A DNA stretch of 64,000 bases from Salinigranum salinum. GTDB taxonomy: Archaea > Halobacteriota > Halobacteria > Halobacteriales > Haloferacaceae. Of this stretch, positions 43,701-49,356 are shown in pieces. How positions within the stretch are numbered: the stretch's first letter is position 1; each line of letters begins with the position of its first letter. The DNA lies in assembly GCF_009176545.1 (NCBI RefSeq), contig NZ_VTOJ01000001.1:496001-560000 (forward strand). The letters run 5' to 3'. The notes below the pieces were generated by a model. That model was not told where the DNA came from and searched no databases. It was given only the letters and a program-made list of their open reading frames with translations. The translations under genes were made by a program, and so were the position numbers.

Positions 43701-43730
43701 GAGCCGTGGGGCGATCTGGCCTGGCTCTGA
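37764..43730 (+). CDS. TcB-TcC fusion (SpvB / TcdB / RHS toxin-cocoon protein)
   Basis: A 1988-residue protein with the order of a TcB-TcC cocoon. Residues 1-290 form the SpvB domain (LRGTGNYSVPIEVPDSPTGP, GNGVLGMGWSIAG). Residues 311-592 are an FG-GAP/VCBS propeller (LVDMTGDGLPDLLETADDG, FLADLDRDGTTDLLYVDGD), the part that docks on TcA in bacteria. Residues 603-770 are TcdB middle domains (LLAEIDDGTGLRTEIQYTTT, TLRYHRGHYDAAAGEFRGFE). Residues 912-1630 hold many YD repeats of the RHS shell. The RHS core follows (about 1634-1732: GLTQFGDRYYAPELGRFITP, NAYSYAVNNPMRFRDPTG), with Asp1694 and Asp1726 where TcC aspartyl autoproteolysis residues lie. A 259-residue unique C-terminal domain ends the protein. 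No signal peptide. Translationally close to the TcA-like gene. Confidence 0.9.
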   Translation: MEATSGVLGEVVSLPEGGGEIRGLGERFQPDLLRGTGNYSVPIEVPDSPTGPKPDLSLEYSTGTGNGVLGMGWSIAGTMAVSRRTDDGVPQYDGTDEFVLGGSVLVPVGDGRYRPRSDEEARHISRGDGGWIVRTKQGDRFELGTTAGSRVTDDDGSRTLSWRLAEHTDPAGNTITYEYETDGNAAYLSAVSWGIYRVTFEYEPRPDVLRAGRGGFEVRTARRCSAIDLQSDALDQPTIARWEFGYEQADGSGVSLLTKIEQTGTGPDGERETLPPVTMSYTGHDADAARYERVSSRDGLPPLDDPSTTLVDMTGDGLPDLLETADDGHYVWPNRGNGTFGTRRSVPIQPYGMQLGQRGVSLGDLDGDGAVDLFRTTRGIGTIVRNAGDGSWVERPTVYAETVPLDLSATDSRVTDLDGDRCVDLLQSGPGGYTLSYNREGEGWSRPQAVSKYGEAGPLPTVDLGSELVYVADFTGDGLSDVAVVESGHVAYWPHYGRGIWGNRVEMTHPPSMPGGFDHERLFLADLDRDGTTDLLYVDGDTVYYWLNRTGAGWSERFEVPFVPPPNVDALHLTDLNGTGTRGLVWSATDGAAGGTSLRHLDLRGETKPYLLAEIDDGTGLRTEIQYTTTTAARVADREAGDEWDSYLPFPVQVVDAYVETDTVTDTVRRTTLRYHRGHYDAAAGEFRGFERVELGIVGDDHAPTVEQVTTFEQGDPVDPAPSAGQSPEERAAARALHGRPLTTETYEIAADGTRTRTRSATMSYRARLAFVDGDRFVHVPERTRTETRIHAPGEPDRIDVAEYEYDEYRNVTRRVRRSRFDDQPAGEAAVSDRRMRYVDNEADWLVGLRASETVRDGDGRLHAHTRRFYDGEAFHGLPAGEATSGLLTRKQELVLADWALPDGYADEIDPSWGLTHEGEGYYREATAVEFDDAGRTVGIRESLGVEHRIEYDDEGFPTRLLQAVGTADEGTVSATYDRRTGQPTSIEYPEGAAARYDYSPLGRLRAKHETTSDGSLALTGAFTVDYGDPTASPPQPPSATSYEPREAGWATDDLLDVDAATLSGVDVAQEFYDGRGNRLQQVRTGNVAADGSTRWIVGRRSTYTVRGETGFEYPNAFVDTLEYHPDLPTDGETAYHYDSTDSLTRVERADGTAVRIERYPDRIERWEPGVSTSDPPIVERLTARGDLAGVERPTGDGDVNVTTYDRDLRGRIVSITDATGRVATEYTYAGSPNPIRIDHADAGRRTFWYDAADNRRLRTDSLGHRLSMRYDDQGRLVEAVDETDPAEPTTVRTKTYDGTRLVETTDGDVTVSFGYDAAGRRTERTVSAGDDPELAVGREFTVQGDLAAITYPDGTRVAYDYGDHGSPVSASGFVDRVTYDAHERPTEVQFAGSASTSYTYDHVEQDMTAATLTDGSGNTLRSLDYEYDAGGNVTAITDDLGGETLDRRFEYDRLFRLTAAEQRRGDPGGEPDRRDEYAYTPTGDLTRNDESMDGPMRYADADHAGRLTAFTRAGDGSPTSVSYDAGGRVTGYGDLQSLEYDIWDRLVAAERADGTAVTFDYDADGNRVSKTVTEDTETRTTTYVGDRYRTGPDGERLTITIGELTVAVRTTPAGDDDSRTAHVLTDHLGSIVAACDPTGTVVHQQVYSPFGRRLRPNGEHDRYIGLDADDGLGLTQFGDRYYAPELGRFITPDWFIIENPQPAIGHPQGLNAYSYAVNNPMRFRDPTGKFAFLAAVAIGAAAGFAVGFVGGTVYGLSQGDSLGQSMLRGLEAGLLGVAGGALGAATGGLVFGVLGFPAGVGAAIGGVFGALNGYISGATQIYRWSDGSGFADFLSDSTWGLVGTSLGVMVHLVNWTFYGGGNYAAADSHRSNHHIYDGGVAVKSDYAFTQGNVISNLQGNRGDLYRHEQLHVMQSRVFGPVFQGVYAGWLVAGAAVGFGIGLFTDQDLGQDIEDVAYFNNPWETWAYSQEGPRFGSGREPWGDLAWL
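42951..43727 (+). other. C-terminal effector-like domain of the RHS protein (HEQLH motif)
   Basis: Residues about 1730-1988 follow the RHS core directly, where Tc and Rhs proteins carry their variable toxic cargo. The first 95 residues are Gly/Ala-rich hydrophobic segments (FLAAVAIGAAAGFAVGFVGG, GVAGGALGAATGGLVFGVLG), like glycine-zipper membrane helices. Later comes NLQGNRGDLYRHEQLHVMQS with an HExxH layout (His1908, Glu1909, His1912), then RVFGPVFQGVYAGWLVAGAA and YFNNPWETWAYSQEG, whose Glu could be a third ligand. Some bacterial Rhs tips I recall have a similar HExxHxxQS arrangement. A zinc metallopeptidase-like effector is inferred, not shown. Confidence 0.55.
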
Positions 43731-43735
43731 GGCCC

Positions 43736-44041
43736 GCCCCGGACGAACCGTTGCACTCCCCGGTTAACGTCGACGAACGCTGGATTCGTGTAGCGGTCGC
43801 GGAACGTCTCGGCGAGCGCGTTCGAGCGAAGCGTCACCTCGCCACCGACGACCCGGCCGGGGTCGTCGACCAGTCCCATGGCCGACAGCGCCGTCACGCT
43901 CTTGCCGCTCCCGGACTCGCCGGCGAGTCCGACGGTCTCGCCCTCGTCGATGTCGAGTGAGACGCCGTCGACTGCCTTGACCTGGCCCCGTTCGGTCGAA
44001 AACTGCGTCCTGAGATCGGACAGCGAGAGTACGGGGGGCAT
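43736..44041 (-). pseudogene. Truncated oligopeptide/dipeptide ABC transporter ATPase (OppD/DppD-like)
   Basis: From ATG 44041 the first ~100 residues match haloarchaeal OppD/DppD ATPases: VLSLSDLRTQFSTERGQVKA, the Walker A motif GESGSGKSVTAL, MGLVDDPGRVVGGEVTLRSN and the family insert DRYTNPAFVDVN. Homology stops at about residue 102, six bases beyond the stop codon of the TcB-TcC gene, and the frame then runs antisense into that gene as nonsense. Q-loop, signature and Walker B are all missing, so it cannot hydrolyse ATP. The break marks the edge of the Tc-like locus. Confidence 0.8.
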
Positions 44042-44139
44042 CCCCTCTATGTCGATACCTGCGACGGAACTAGTTTTGACTCGTCGAACGTGCGAGTGAA
44101 ACAAACGCTTATTTGCCGGCGTCGTCCGAAGGTGGCCGT

Positions 44140-44670
44140 ATGAACGGACACAGGTCGGGAGACGTCGGCGGCGGTGCGGACCACCCCCTCGCCGGCGCCG
44201 TCGACCGCTGGGAGGCGGTCCTCGACGACATGGAAGCGACCGCCGCGGACTATCGAGACGAGGGCTGGACCGTCGTCGAACTCCACCCGGGCGACGTCAC
44301 CCCGCTCCCGCCAGCGACGGGGGGCGATGCGCTCGCCGACGACCGGGTCGGCCTCGACGTCCTCGTCCCCGACAACGAGTTCGAGACGGTCGAACGCGAG
44401 GCCGAAGACGCGACGTTCGACAGCTACGACGCCTACCGCGCACAGGCCGGAAGCGTCGTCTTCGCCGTCGTCGCCGTCGAGGCCACGGCGAGCGAACTCG
44501 CCGTGTTGGTCCCGTTGTACTACCGGGCGGCCGACGCACGAGAGATGACCAGACGGACGCTGGAGCGGGGGCGAATCGACCTGTTCGTCCGACCGCTCGC
44601 CGACGACCGCCGGGTAGTGTTCAGCCAGGAGCGACCGGAACTGATTCTGCCCGAGTCCACGGACGAGTGA
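44140..44670 (+). CDS. DUF7529 family protein
   Basis: A 176-residue haloarchaeal protein from ATG 44140 (MNGHRSGDVGGG). The conserved body has VLDDMEATAADYRDEGWTVV then ELHPGDVTPL, GLDVLVPDNEFETVE, VVAVEATASELAVLVPLYYR and GRIDLFVRPLADDRRVVFSQ. It is a mixed alpha/beta protein of unknown function that I recall as DUF7529. It faces the truncated ABC gene across a promoter region with ACGCTTATTTGCC about 30 bases upstream of its ATG. Confidence 0.75.
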   Translation: MNGHRSGDVGGGADHPLAGAVDRWEAVLDDMEATAADYRDEGWTVVELHPGDVTPLPPATGGDALADDRVGLDVLVPDNEFETVEREAEDATFDSYDAYRAQAGSVVFAVVAVEATASELAVLVPLYYRAADAREMTRRTLERGRIDLFVRPLADDRRVVFSQERPELILPESTDE

Positions 44671-44688
44671 GTCGGCCGCCGTCCGTCT

Positions 44689-45108
44689 TCAGGCCGCGGC
44701 GGACACCAACTGGTCGCGGACCGCACCCTTGTCGTAGTACACCCGGTGTTCGGTGACGGTGCCGTCGGCGACTCGGACGGTCGCCATCTCGGTGAACTCG
44801 ACCGTCTCACCCGTCGGTGGCATGCCCTGGAACTCCCCGTCGTGCGTCATCGTCACGTCGGCCTCGTACATGACCACGTCCCCCTCGGCGATCATCCGTC
44901 TGAGCTGGACCTCGAAGCCGGAGAACCCGTCCGTGACCGCCCGCATGAACGCCGCCAATCCGTCCCGCCCGTGGAACTCCTCGCCGTCGGGGTCGACGTG
45001 AACGAACGACTCCGAGACGAGGTCGGCGATCCGTGAGTCGTCCCCCTCGTTCCACATCTCCACGTAGGCCCGTGCGACACGTTCGGCGTCGTCGGTGTGT
45101 TCTGCCAT
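44689..45108 (-). CDS. SnoaL-like / ester cyclase-type protein (NTF2-like fold)
   Basis: A 139-residue NTF2-like cone-shaped protein. It starts MAEHTDDAERVARAYVEMWN at 45108 and shows VSESFVHVDPDGEEFHGRDG, LRRMIAEGDVVMYEADVTMT, HDGEFQGMPPTGETVEFTE and VADGTVTEHRVYYDKGAV, the usual SnoaL/ester-cyclase pattern. Members range from polyketide cyclases to proteins of unknown role, so no substrate is proposed. It is divergent from the HTH regulator 128 bases away, which could control it. Confidence 0.85.
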   Translation of the reverse strand: MAEHTDDAERVARAYVEMWNEGDDSRIADLVSESFVHVDPDGEEFHGRDGLAAFMRAVTDGFSGFEVQLRRMIAEGDVVMYEADVTMTHDGEFQGMPPTGETVEFTEMATVRVADGTVTEHRVYYDKGAVRDQLVSAAA

Positions 45109-45236
45109 GGTCGTCCGCACTTCGACCCACCGCCGTGTAGCGTTACGCCGTGGGAGGTCTCTCACGGCGTGAACAGCGGCCGAGTGCGGTGTCGCCGGTG
45201 GCGAGTTTTTTGTCCTGACGTGTGGTACCATATTGC

Positions 45237-46034
45237 ATGGAAGACGCTATCGCTGAGATACAGTTCCTGGCCAACTCCTCGAACCGTATCCGGGTACTGG
45301 CGGCAGTCGCCGACGGTGCGACGACACGACGGGAGGTGGAAGTAGAGACGGGAGTTGCACGGTCGACAGTCGCCCGTGCCCTCGACGAGGCCGAGGACCG
45401 TCACTGGGTCGGCTCCGAGGGGAGTCGGTACTGGGTGACCCCAAGCGGAGAGGCCCGGCTCACGGCGTTCCGCTCTTACCTCGCGCGGACGGAAGGAATG
45501 CAGCACCTCGACGACGCCTTCGAGTGGCTCCCTGACCCCCTCCACGACCTCGACTTCCGTCACTTCCGGGACGCCGACCTGACGTACCCGACGCCGGACA
45601 ACCCGACCGCGCCTCACGACCGGGCGCTCGCACTGCTCCGTGAGGCCGACACGTACCGGAGCCTCACGGAGAACGCCCCACCCGAGTATATGCGACTCAC
45701 CCGCGACCGCGTGGCCGAGGGCGGCCTCACCTTCGAGGGCGTCGTCGAGCGCTCGTTCGTCGAGTCGCTCACCGACCCCGACCGGCTCACCGTCTGGCGC
45801 GACGTCGCCCACCGGACGTGGCTGTACGACGGTGACGTCCCACTCAACCTCCAGGTGGCCGACGATACGGCCCTCGTCTGGCTGTGTGGCGAGGGATCCG
45901 ACGGGACCGAGACCGTCGTCCAGGGCCTCCTCGAGTCCGACGAGCCCGCCGTCGTCTCGTGGGCGTCGTCGGTCTTCGAGGAGTTCCGCGCCGAGGCGGA
46001 GCCGCTCGAACCCACGGAACTCGCCACGGCCTGA
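45237..46034 (+). CDS. Winged-helix transcriptional regulator with FilR1-like C-terminal domain
   Basis: A 265-residue regulator. The N-terminal winged helix is clear: IAEIQFLANSSNRIRVLAAV then TRREVEVETGVARSTVARAL as recognition region and SRYWVTPSGEARLTAF as the wing. The C-terminal 150 residues (LLREADTYRSLTENAPPEYM, VERSFVESLTDPDRLTVWRD, LQVADDTALVWLCGEG) form the ligand or effector domain common to haloarchaeal regulators of this type. Start ATG 45237 (MEDAIAEI). The promoter contains GTGGTACCATATTGC just before the ATG, including palindrome TGGTACCA, a possible autoregulatory site. Likely targets are itself and the divergent SnoaL-like gene. Confidence 0.82.
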   Translation: MEDAIAEIQFLANSSNRIRVLAAVADGATTRREVEVETGVARSTVARALDEAEDRHWVGSEGSRYWVTPSGEARLTAFRSYLARTEGMQHLDDAFEWLPDPLHDLDFRHFRDADLTYPTPDNPTAPHDRALALLREADTYRSLTENAPPEYMRLTRDRVAEGGLTFEGVVERSFVESLTDPDRLTVWRDVAHRTWLYDGDVPLNLQVADDTALVWLCGEGSDGTETVVQGLLESDEPAVVSWASSVFEEFRAEAEPLEPTELATA

Positions 46035-46118
46035 CCATCCGACGACGGGGGTGTGAGCGGGCGACGGTAGGAACCGTTCCCGCACGACCACGCCGGCCGC
46101 ACACCGCTGCCAGGCGTG

Positions 46119-47012
46119 CTAGTCGTCCGACGCCTGTGAGAGATCCTCCGCCCGGAGTTCGGAACTCGCCTCGCGGACCTCGCGCATCACGCTGGAGATG
46201 CGCTCCTCGGCACCCAACTCCTCGGCGACCGCGAGATCGACGCCCTCGACCTCGAGCAGGAACTTGGCGATCTCCGACACCTCGTACATCAGTTCGTCCA
46301 GTTCCTCGGCGGTGAAGAAGCCGCACATCGCGCCGTAGAGGAACGTCGCGCCCGATTTTCTCACCTTGTCGCGGAAGGCGTGACGCGCCTGGTTGACCGC
46401 CTGCGGGGAGTAGGTGTCGGTCATGAACGGGACGAGTTCAGGGAGGTTGTCCCCGATCTTCGTCATCTCGACGCCCGTCTCGGTCCGGAAGTCGGCACAC
46501 AGCCGGGCGATCGCCCACTCGCGGGCGGTGATGTACGTCCGCTCCCGCAGGAAGTCGTTGACGCGGTCGTACTGCGCGCCGTCGACCTTCTTGAACCGTT
46601 CGTACTTGCGGACGTCTTCGGGCGGTCGGTCGGTGTCGGTCGGCTCCCGGCTCCCGGCCGCGTCCTCATCGTGCGTCTCACTGTCGGTCTCGTCGACGGA
46701 CGCGTCTCCGTCGGTCGCGTCCCGGTCGTTCGCTTCGCCGTCGGCCGTGTCCCGGTCGCTCGCTTCGCCGTCGGTCGCGTCCCGGTCGTTCGCTTCGCCG
46801 TCGATCGCGTCCCCACCGGTCGCGGTCGATTCGACCGCCTCGACGTCGGACACGACCTCGCGTTCGGCTCCGTCCGCTCCCTCCGCGTCTCCCGACCTCG
46901 GCGTCGCCGTGTCCGCCTGTCGTGTCCCTTCGGCCGCCTCGTCTCTCTCCGTGAGACCATCGGCCGCTGTCTCTCGCTCCTCGCCGTTCGTCGCGGCGGG
47001 GTCGTCGCTCAT
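46119..47012 (-). CDS. DUF5806 family protein with repeat-rich acidic N-terminus
   Basis: A 297-residue protein. Residues 1-130 are acidic and repetitive (GEANDRDATDGEASDRDTAD), encoded by 30-base tandem units and surely disordered. The folded C-terminal 165 residues match the haloarchaeal DUF5806 pattern: DVRKYERFKKVDGAQYDRVN, LRERTYITAREWAIARLCAD, FRTETGVEMTKIGDNLPELV and FRDKVRKSGATFLYGAMCGF. The helical content and ITAREWAIARL segment suggest a DNA- or RNA-binding helical bundle, but the function is unknown. Start ATG 47012 (MSDDPAATNGEERE). Confidence 0.8.
   Translation of the reverse strand: MSDDPAATNGEERETAADGLTERDEAAEGTRQADTATPRSGDAEGADGAEREVVSDVEAVESTATGGDAIDGEANDRDATDGEASDRDTADGEANDRDATDGDASVDETDSETHDEDAAGSREPTDTDRPPEDVRKYERFKKVDGAQYDRVNDFLRERTYITAREWAIARLCADFRTETGVEMTKIGDNLPELVPFMTDTYSPQAVNQARHAFRDKVRKSGATFLYGAMCGFFTAEELDELMYEVSEIAKFLLEVEGVDLAVAEELGAEERISSVMREVREASSELRAEDLSQASDD
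46711..46812. repeat. 30-bp tandem repeat inside the DUF5806 gene
   Basis: Three full 30-base units (46711-46740, 46741-46770, 46771-46800) and part of a fourth encode ten-residue blocks of the (T/S)DGEANDRDA type. Differences between units are few. Because the unit is a multiple of three, copy-number change would keep the reading frame. Confidence 0.8.
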
Positions 47013-47185
47013 GCCCTCTCGTTCCCGCGGCCGAGCGAAAAGCGTGTCGGGAGTGTCAGACGTCCGTCCGTCGGGAAGCGGACGCCACGTCCCGACTACG
47101 CCGGGTTCGTGCCCGCCAACGGGCAGTCCTATCGGCTCACCGACCACCCCCGTCGGTCGCTCGCATCCCCGCCGAGACGACCGAC

Positions 47186-47192
47186 AGTATAT
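47186..47192 (+). promoter_or_regulatory. TATA box of the M28 peptidase gene
   Basis: AGTATAT is centred 27 bases before the GTG at 47217, predicting a leaderless transcript and supporting that GTG as the true start. Confidence 0.55.
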
Positions 47193-47216
47193 CCCGTTCC
47201 GTCCCGACTCGCGACT

Positions 47217-48617
47217 GTGAACCCGAACCTGCCCGACGACGTGGCCGCGGCGCTCGGTCGCGCGTGGGTCGACGACGAACCGTGGTCCGTGGTGACCGCC
47301 CTCAGCCGGATCGACGGGCGACTCGGCGGTTCCGACGGCGAGCGGGCGGCGGCGTCGGTCGTCGCCGACGCGTTCGAGCGGGCGGGCGTCCGCGACGTCT
47401 CGCTCGAACGGTTCCCGACGCAGGCGTGGACGCGCGGCGAGAGTCGTCTCGAACTCCTTGAATCGGGCTCGGGGTCGTCGCCGCGAGCGTTCGACTGCGT
47501 CGCCCTCCCGTACTCACCGTCGGGCGACGTCGAGGCCGACCTCGTCGATGTCGGCCACGGGACCCCGGCCGAGACCGATGCCAGAGACGTCTCCGGTGCC
47601 GTCGTCGTCGCCTCGACGACCACGCCGGGTGAGAGCCGCTTCGTCCACCGCATGGAGAAGTACGGGAGCGCGGTCGACGCCGGTGCCGTGGGTTTCGTCT
47701 TCGTCAACCACGTCCCCGGCCAGTTGCCCCCGACGGGGAGCCTGCGGTTCGACCGCGAGGCCGAGATCCCCGCCGTCGGTGTCTCCCGCGAGACCGGTGA
47801 CTGGCTGACGGACGCCGCCCGAGACGGGACCGCGAACGAAGACGCCGGGCGGGTCCGGCTCTCTGTCGAGGCACGGACCGACGCCGCGGAGAGCCAGAAC
47901 GTGGTCGGCGTTCTCGGGCCCGGACCGAAGGCGGTGACCGACGACGACTCGGCTGGGGAGGGGACGACCGACGGCGACCTGCTCCTCGTGGCGCACTACG
48001 ACGCCCACGACGTCGGCGAGGGCGCGCTCGACAACGCCTGTGGCGTCGCGTGCGTCGTCGGCGCGGCCCGGATCCTCGCCACGATGGACCTCCCACGCCG
48101 CGTCCGCGTCGCCGCGGTCGGCTGCGAGGAGACCGGCCTCGTCGGTGCGGAGTCCCTCGCGGCCGACGTCGACCGCGACGAGATCGCGGCGGTCGTCAAC
48201 GTCGACGGCGCGGGGCGGTTCCGCGACCTCGTCGCGATGACGCACGCGTCGGCCGACAGCCGCGACGTGGCCGAGACTGTCGCCGAGGCGACAGGACATC
48301 CGATCCAGATCGAGACGGAGCCGCACCCGTTCAGCGACCAGTGGCCGTTCGTCCGCCGGGGAGTGCCGGCGCTCCAGTTACACGCCGACAGCGGCGAGCG
48401 TGGCCGTGGCTGGGGCCACACCGCGGCGGACACCCGCGACAAGGTCGACAGCCGGGTGCTCCACGAACACGCGATGCTGACCGCGTTGCTCGTCCGCGAA
48501 CTCGCCGGTCGAGGGCCCGCACGTCTCGACCGCGACGCGCTCGCCGAACGGTTCCGTGCGATCGACTTCGAACCCGGCATGCGCGCGGCCGGGCTGTGGC
48601 CCGACGACTGGGACTGA
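47217..48617 (+). CDS. M28 family zinc aminopeptidase-like protein
   Basis: A 466-residue M28 peptidase with an inserted PA-like domain. The N-terminal lid (WSVVTALSRIDGRLGGSDGE) is typical. The catalytic domain shows LLLVAHYDAHDVGEGALDNA (first His and bridging Asp), VGCEETGLVGAESLA (Glu-Glu), VVNVDGAGRFRDLVA (Asp) and HTAADTRDKVDSR (late His), which complete a two-zinc site. Start is GTG 47217, backed by a TATA box at -27; no signal peptide is present, so it may be cytosolic. Probably cleaves N-terminal residues from peptides, but specificity is unknown. Divergent from DUF5806. Confidence 0.88.
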   Translation: MNPNLPDDVAAALGRAWVDDEPWSVVTALSRIDGRLGGSDGERAAASVVADAFERAGVRDVSLERFPTQAWTRGESRLELLESGSGSSPRAFDCVALPYSPSGDVEADLVDVGHGTPAETDARDVSGAVVVASTTTPGESRFVHRMEKYGSAVDAGAVGFVFVNHVPGQLPPTGSLRFDREAEIPAVGVSRETGDWLTDAARDGTANEDAGRVRLSVEARTDAAESQNVVGVLGPGPKAVTDDDSAGEGTTDGDLLLVAHYDAHDVGEGALDNACGVACVVGAARILATMDLPRRVRVAAVGCEETGLVGAESLAADVDRDEIAAVVNVDGAGRFRDLVAMTHASADSRDVAETVAEATGHPIQIETEPHPFSDQWPFVRRGVPALQLHADSGERGRGWGHTAADTRDKVDSRVLHEHAMLTALLVRELAGRGPARLDRDALAERFRAIDFEPGMRAAGLWPDDWD

Positions 48618-48638
48618 GCGGGCCCATCTCGACGGCGC

Positions 48639-49298
48639 TCAAGCGAGGGGCGCGAGGTCGTCGAGCGAGTCGATCTCGTACGTCGGCTCCGCGGTGAGGT
48701 CGTAGTCCGCGCGGTGCGGTCGGCGGACGAACGCGGAGTCGATGCCCGCCCGGCGGGCGGCCAGCACGTCGACGTTGCTGTCGCCGACGTAGAGCGCGGT
48801 TCCGTCCCGTGAGTCGACGCCGAGATCGGCGAGGGCGCGTTCGAGGTAGTGTGGGGAGGATTTCGTCAGGCGGACGGCATCGAGCGTCGGTTCGCGGCCG
48901 TACCGGACCGCGAAGCGTTCGGCGAGGTCGTACGCCTCGACGACGTGGTCGACGGTGCGCTGCTGCGTGTTCGAGACGATCGCGAGGTCGCAGTCGAGGT
49001 CGAACAGGGCGTCGACGTCGTCGTACAGCGACTTGCGCCCCGTCTCGAGCGCCTCCCGCTGGGCCGCCGCGGCGCACGCCTCGTGTCGGGGCCAGAACGT
49101 CTCGGCGGGGACGCCGTGGACGTCACAGACGCGCCTGATCCGACCGAGTCCCCCGTGAACGACGCTGTCGATCCCTTCGGTCGTCGGGTCGACGTCGAAC
49201 GCCGCGAAGGCCGCCCGCGCCGCCGCCCGCCACACCTCGCTCGACGTCCGCTCGGTGAGGACGCCCTCGTTGTCGAGGATGATCGCGTCGTACCCCAT
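48639..49298 (-). CDS. HAD-family hydrolase (phosphatase-like)
   Basis: A 219-residue HAD hydrolase. Motif I is ILDNEGVLT rather than the usual DxDGTL, so the second Asp that normally acts as general acid is Glu here (DNEG), as in several haloarchaeal HAD proteins. Motif II Thr/Ser is in AIVSNTQQ, motif III Lys is KSSPHYLERAL, and motif IV is YVGDSNVDVLAARRAG. The cap domain lies between residues 15 and 90. Start ATG 49298 (MGYDAIILDNEG). Substrate unknown; phosphoglycolate-type small phosphates are plausible. Confidence 0.85.
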   Translation of the reverse strand: MGYDAIILDNEGVLTERTSSEVWRAAARAAFAAFDVDPTTEGIDSVVHGGLGRIRRVCDVHGVPAETFWPRHEACAAAAQREALETGRKSLYDDVDALFDLDCDLAIVSNTQQRTVDHVVEAYDLAERFAVRYGREPTLDAVRLTKSSPHYLERALADLGVDSRDGTALYVGDSNVDVLAARRAGIDSAFVRRPHRADYDLTAEPTYEIDSLDDLAPLA

Positions 49299-49356
49299 AC
49301 GCTCCACAGGTCGACGAGCCTCCCAGTCTCTTGCTACGAGCCGTACTGGGGGTGGC

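Noticed and set aside
43634..43735. Continuation of the broken ABC ATPase frame into the TcB-TcC gene
   Set aside because: Beyond about residue 102 it is antisense to the toxin gene's end and no longer matches OppD/DppD.
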